From the NCBI RefSeq assembly GCF_047675955.1, contig NC_132918.1:87187139-87251138 (forward strand): a DNA stretch of 64,000 bases, written 5' to 3'. A program made the position numbers and the translations under genes. The notes under the pieces are model-generated. The model ran no database searches. It was not told the DNA's origin and saw only the letters and a program-made list of their open reading frames with translations. Below, in pieces: positions 59,530 to 64,000 of this stretch. Origin of the DNA: Chlorocebus sabaeus (lineage: Eukaryota > Chordata > Mammalia > Primates > Cercopithecidae). Position 1 is the stretch's first letter, and every line of letters starts with the position of its first letter.

Positions 59530-59690
59530 TCTTATTTAGCCCTCTAATCAACCTAAGGAAATAGTTATTATTACCCCCACTTTCCAGAAGAGGAAACTGA
59601 TGTACAGACAGGATAGATACTTTGCCAAGGTCATACTTTATACTGTTAAAATGACCTGACTCCTAGAGCCTTTGCAGTCAGACAGACCTC
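59530..59690 (+). mobile_element. MIR SINE, plus strand
   Basis: CTAATCAACCTAAGGAAATAG, ATTATTACCCCCACTTTCCAG, AAGAGGAAACTGATGTACAG, GCCAAGGTCATACTTTATAC, then TGACTCCTAGAGCC. Confidence 0.8.
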
Positions 59691-60432
59691 CACGAAAATC
59701 TCTAATATACTCCTGGTTATCAAGACTCTACTTCTCAACCAACAAGAGTGGAATTCCAGAAGTCTAGCCCTAGAAACTTACAGCAAATGTCTAGTGAACC
59801 TTAAAAGGTCCCTGGGATCCACCGTCTGATGCCAGCTGCTTTGTCTCTGTCTCTCTAAATGTTCTGGTCTACATCAAGGCCATTCAGGTGTGTTAGAACT
59901 CACTAGGTATATTCAAGTGTACAGGATATCATCAATGCTTTCTAAGGACATAATCAGGCTTGCATCATTTTCACTTTATAAGTAAGTCAACCTTCAGGGT
60001 TTTTTTTCATATTTTTTAATAAAAAAGGGAATCATTGAAGATAAAGGACAAAACATAAAAAGCCCTTGCTCTTTAAAGACTGACAAACAAGGTAACTTAA
60101 GTATGACATAACTTTGCTCACTTTAAGAGCTGGCCTGGAAACATTTCTTTGTTCAGTAACAGAGTCAAGTCTTATCTCAGATGATTTTTTAACCTACTAT
60201 TTTTCAACAGATGCATCTGTGTAAGAGGAAGTAACATGCGATGTTATATTCCTCAGTGTTGGGAGTTTACTGGTCACTCAAACTGCAGAGTCCACAATTG
60301 CAGGCAGTGCTATTCAGATGGACTAAGAATCAGATGAAGACCCAAGAGTTGTGTGATGCGAAGGGCCTCATATAAAGGGTAAGTGGCTCTTTCTTCCTTA
60401 ATTATTTATCATGATAAGCATTGATAAAGCAT
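59691..60432. other. Unique sequence
   Basis: No gene was seen. Confidence 0.5.
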
Positions 60433-60800
60433 CAAGGGTCAGCAAAGTATGTCCCACAGGACAAATCCAGCCCACCTCCTGATTCTGTAGAGTCATGAGC
60501 AAAAAACAGTTTTAACATTTTTAAATAGTTCAGAAATTAAAAGAAGAATATTTGATGAAACATGAAAACTGTGTAAAATTTAATTTTCAATATCCATAAA
60601 AGGTTTTTTTTTTTTTTTTTTAAACACAGCCATGCTCATTCATTTACTTATGGCATATGGCTGCTTTGAAGCTATACACCAGAGAGCTTGGTGTATACCA
60701 TGGCAGAGGTGAGTAATTGTGACACAGATTGTGTAGTGTAAAAAGCCCACAATATTTACTATCTGGCTCTTTAAGCAAAGGTTTGCCAACCTCTCTCTGA
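60433..60800 (+). mobile_element. MER58-like (hAT-Charlie) element
   Basis: AAGGGTCAGCAAAGTATGTCC, ACAAATCCAGCCCACCTCC, AAACACAGCCATGCTCATTC, ATATTTACTATCTGGCTC and AAAGGTTTGCCAACCTCT follow the MER58 order. A T run of about 18 nt (60605-60622) replaces the usual TTTTATTGG. Confidence 0.8.
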
Positions 60801-61029
60801 CACAATAATGAAAAAAAGAAATGTCTTTCAGTTTAGCAAATATGGCAGTGACTCTGTTACTTGCTCTTTCTTTTGGCCTGAAAATAAACTGAATCTCTGC
60901 AAGCTTCCGTTTTCTTCTATGCATTATGGGGATAAAGAATTGGCTCATAGGAAAGAATTCATTTAGCAGACTGTTTTGCACAGAAAAAAGCACTTAATAA
61001 ATTAATGTTTTCCTTAAGTTGGAAGTATT

Positions 61030-61345
61030 TAGCACCCTTTCTCCTTCTCTACCTGCCAAACTCGTACTTCAAAAGCATAACAAAATACTGTATTTTCATG
61101 CAATCTTCTCTGACTGCTCAGTTTAAACTAGTTGCTTCCTCTATGTTTCCACAGCATTCTGTTTACCAGTCTGTCATATTATGATCCTTAACCTACCTTG
61201 TACTTTGGTTATGTCTAAGACCCTTCTTAAATGCAGAAATTATTTCTTATTAATTTCAGGACTTGCGTAATGTTAAGCACAGATAGGGCCTTATATATAG
61301 GGGACATTCAATGTTTGCTGAACAAATGAAAAGCTGAATGAAGAT
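61030..61345 (+). mobile_element. LINE L2 3' end, plus strand
   Basis: CTACCTGCCAAACTCGTACTT, TTTCCACAGCATTCTGTTTA, then TTAAGCACAGATAGGGCC, CATTCAATGTTTGCTGAACA. This is a long L2 tail ending just before the palindrome. Confidence 0.78.
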
Positions 61346-61359
61346 GAAAATGAACAACC

Positions 61360-61392
61360 AAGTGGGGGGTTACTTTAAGTAACCCCCCACTT
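61360..61392. repeat. 33-nt near-perfect palindrome
   Basis: Two 16-nt arms, AAGTGGGGGGTTACTT and AAGTAACCCCCCACTT, are exact inverse complements separated by one T. The arms share a G6/C6 core. The following sequence repeats TTACTTTAAG (61401-61410). Confidence 0.97.
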
Positions 61393-61804
61393 AAATAAAT
61401 TACTTTAAGCAATTTAAGTAGGTTTACTGCCCTCCCAAATAATAGACAACATGTTAACTAGCAGTTTCCGTCAAAGGTATGTCAGAGAAAGGCTTTCTCC
61501 AATAAGTGTCAAATATTAGACTCTGTCTAATTTCTATCTTGCTATATTTTACCTATGAAGACATATATTCCACTTGGCTTTAGGGTATCAATTAAAATAT
61601 GTCATAGCAATAGCAACTGCCAGAGTCAAAAGAGTCATTTAGGGAGAAAATGGTAGCTAATAAAATGAACATGTTAATTAGAAACTTCGAATACATTCCA
61701 ATTTTTTCTGCTGCTCCATCAATCTTACTCCATCCTGTATTACTAACCCAAATGGCTTTATTAACCACATTCTTTTCAAAAGTCAATTTGCTCTTTTTAA
61801 ACAC

Positions 61805-61829
61805 CACACACATACACACACACACACAA
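61805..61829 (+). repeat. (CA)n microsatellite
   Basis: About twelve CA units with one TA interruption. Confidence 0.92.
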
Positions 61830-62557
61830 CCTCACACATGCATAAGTACACTTTTACAAAACTAACAAAAGGAAAAGAAACTCAAGAAAAAATATCTATG
61901 AAGTGACTTATATCTCAATAAAGTTATTAAAGTAAAAGCAATAAAAACCTGAATTATAAAAGAGAAACAAATCTCTTCTCATTGGTTATGTGCTTCAAGG
62001 AAGTGATGCCTTGAGGAATCAGATGTTTCATGCTAATTTAAATTTTTGGCACCTGTAGTCTTCGATTACATGAAACCTGAAAGGCTGCTTTCTAAATAAT
62101 GACAACAGATTTCCTGACAATGTGAAGAACAGATGTCACTAAGGTAAGCAATGGAGGTTTAATTGAGTCTTAGTTCTTGGAGAGGTGATTTAGTCTGAGA
62201 GGGAATCACAGGTTATATGGTTGATTAATGCATCTTAGATAACTATGCTTGACTGACTGGCAGCATAGCGTCTCCAGGAAGAACCCCAGTGTATCATGTC
62301 AATGCCCTGATCCATCTTTATGCCAAAACACAATGTGCAAGGTATAGCTGCAGCCCCCGTCTAAAATTCCCATGCATTACACTTTTCGATGGCCATAGAT
62401 TAAAGGTATTTAAATACATGTTAGTTATTTCCATTTCCAATGAGAGTTTAATAAGAAGATTTTATCTTCTCTTTTTAATGAGAATATTAACAACATTAGC
62501 AGGGGCCAAGAAGATTCTCCAAGTCTATGAAAGACACTATATTTATGAATCTGTCTC

Positions 62558-62593
62558 TATATCTATCATCTATCTATCTGTCATCTATCTACC
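62558..62593 (+). repeat. (TCTA)n microsatellite
   Basis: Interrupted tetranucleotide tract of eight or nine units. Confidence 0.9.
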
Positions 62594-63427
62594 TAAATTA
62601 CCATTCAGTCCTCTCCTTTCCTGTAACATATCAGTGGAGACGTTATAGTAGTAAATTTGGCATTGTGGACATTTATAAACATTTGATTAAAACTATGGAC
62701 TTCCCTTCCTGAAAATATTCATACGCACATACAGAAATTTGCTATATAATTTACCTAAACCTATTCATGGACTCCCAATGTTAAAAATTTTATAGAACAT
62801 TTTAGATTATAAAATATAATTTCTGTGCCATTCAAAATCATAAAAATCCATTATAGACAATTTTGCACCAAAAAATCACAAATTTCTAAAAATGCATCTT
62901 TAATAAGTTTAACATAAATCACAGTTCTCCTTTCACATCACATATTCTCTATTCTATAAGGTGCTTCACCTCCCACTTTGTAAGAATCCTTTCTGTTTCT
63001 ATTTGAGTATCCTTGTTCCCCCAAGGGATGGATATCTCAGATTTAAAGATAAAACTTTTATTTTAAAACATGAATACGCAACCCAGCACAATACTATGAA
63101 ATCTCAGAAGTTCTTTCTAATGTTTAACGTAAATATTTCCTATGCCAGATGGAGCTATTTTCCTTGTCACTTTCGCATCATAGGCTAGAGGATTATAAAC
63201 TGATTACCCAGACTGCACTTATCTGTTCTACATACTAGCAAATTCTGCTGCTTCCAATTTTCCACAAAGAGCTCATCCTTCAAGCATCTACTCTTTCACT
63301 ATCTGGGGTGCTGTGGTGGCCTTTATCTAAAACTAGACTTAACACCAGACGTCTAGACATGGGTTTTCAAATGGAATAAGAGGCCATATGGGATAGATAG
63401 CTCTTTTCTTTCATACTATGTGATGGC

Positions 63428-63841
63428 TGATATAGTTTGGATATTTGTCCCTGCTCAAATCTCATTTTGAAATGTCATCTCCAATGTTGGAGGTGGAGCC
63501 TGGTGGGAGATGTTTGAATCATGGGGGCAGATGCCTCGTGAATGCCTTAGGTCATCCCCTTGATGATAAGTGAACTCTCTCTCTGAGTTTGCATGAGATC
63601 TGGCTGTGTAAAGTGTGTGGCTTCTCCCCTGCTTTGCTCTGATTTTGCCATGTGACATGCCTGCTCCTCCTTTGCCTTGTCATGACTGTAAGCTTCCTGA
63701 GGCTTCCCTAGAAACCAAGGGTATGCCAGCACCATGCTTCCTCTAAAGCCTGCAGAACTGTGAGCCAATCAAAACTAGTTTCTTCATAAATTACCCAGTT
63801 TCAAGTATTTCTTTATAACAATGCAAGAATAATCTAATACA
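63428..63841 (+). mobile_element. MST-type MaLR solo LTR
   Basis: It begins TGATATAGTTTGGATATTTG and ends ATAATCTAATACA. Motifs: AATCATGGGGGCAG, TGAGATCTGGCTGTG, CTTCCTGAGGCTTCCC, AATTACCCAGTTTCAAGTA. The 5-bp flanks ATGGC (63423-63427) and ATAGC (63842-63846) are a target duplication with one change. It is a relative of the copy at 16968, more diverged, with no internal region. Confidence 0.93.
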
Positions 63842-63897
63842 ATAGCCTACTTTAATAAAGTTTGAACTTAGTATGCAAATGTTACACATTACTAAAA

Positions 63898-64000
63898 CAT
63901 TTTTATTTTTATTTTTATTTTTATTTTTCATTTTTTTGAGATGGAGTCTCACTCTGTCACCCAGGCTGGAGTGCAGTGGCATGATCCTGGCTCACAGCAG
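63898..64000 (-). mobile_element. Alu, minus strand, cut by the window end
   Basis: A (TTTTTA)n tail is followed by GAGATGGAGTCTCACTCTG and the start of the right arm. The rest lies beyond the window. Confidence 0.93.

Larger units (their letters stand above)
61393..63427. other. Unique AT-rich sequence
   Basis: No gene was seen. A CA tract lies at 61805-61829 and a (TCTA)n tract at 62558-62593. The 119-codon plus frame at 62289-62648 overlaps the latter and is not credible. Confidence 0.5.

Overview
This window looks like non-coding nuclear DNA from a primate, most likely an Old World monkey (macaque, baboon or vervet type). The primate assignment rests on 19 Alu elements, a MADE1 mariner element and several MaLR solo LTRs. 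The Old World monkey assignment rests on five young Alu copies (near 13348, 15399, 23794, 34751 and 48148). They carry the right-arm variant GATCCGGCCACTGCAC and a head reading GGCTCAAGCCTGTAATCC, which I know from cercopithecoid AluY lineages; human AluY usually reads GATCGCGCCACTGCAC and GGCTCACGCC. This comes from family knowledge, not from a database search.

I find no convincing protein-coding exon, tRNA, rRNA or snRNA gene. The longest open frames come from tandem repeats: a 304-codon frame across the 5.5-6.3 kb minisatellite and 170-283-codon frames across the 42.9-43.4 kb purine tract. The others that I recognise are Alu or L1 translations. The window is best read as intergenic or deep intronic sequence, AT-rich and without a CpG island.

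Layout. 0-5 kb: three Alus and unique sequence. 5.1-6.5 kb: an ancient mammalian repeat holding a 27-copy, 31/30-bp minisatellite. 6.5-18.5 kb: MIR, MLT1-like and MST LTRs, Alus and MER5 elements. 18.7-30 kb: L2, MIR and L1 3' ends, plus an MLT1A-type LTR split by an L1. 30.4 kb: a MADE1 element split by an Alu. 31.4-35.2 kb: a minus-strand L1 of primate (L1PB/L1MA) age with two Alu insertions. 35.7 kb: MER1. 37-40.8 kb: a heavily decayed plus-strand L1M interrupted by L2 and MER20. 41-45 kb: Alus, a tandem duplication broken by an Alu, and a roughly 480-nt polypurine tract grown from an Alu tail. 45-64 kb: mostly unique AT-rich DNA with scattered L1M, L2, MIR, Tigger, MER58 and MST pieces.

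No genes act together here. The most unusual signals are structural: the minisatellite, the polypurine tract, two local dispersed duplications (17.5/19.3 kb and 21.9/23.1 kb), an Alu-split tandem duplication (41.1-41.7 kb) and a 33-nt near-perfect palindrome (61.36 kb). Several look like products of replication template switching. I did not find a new biological system.
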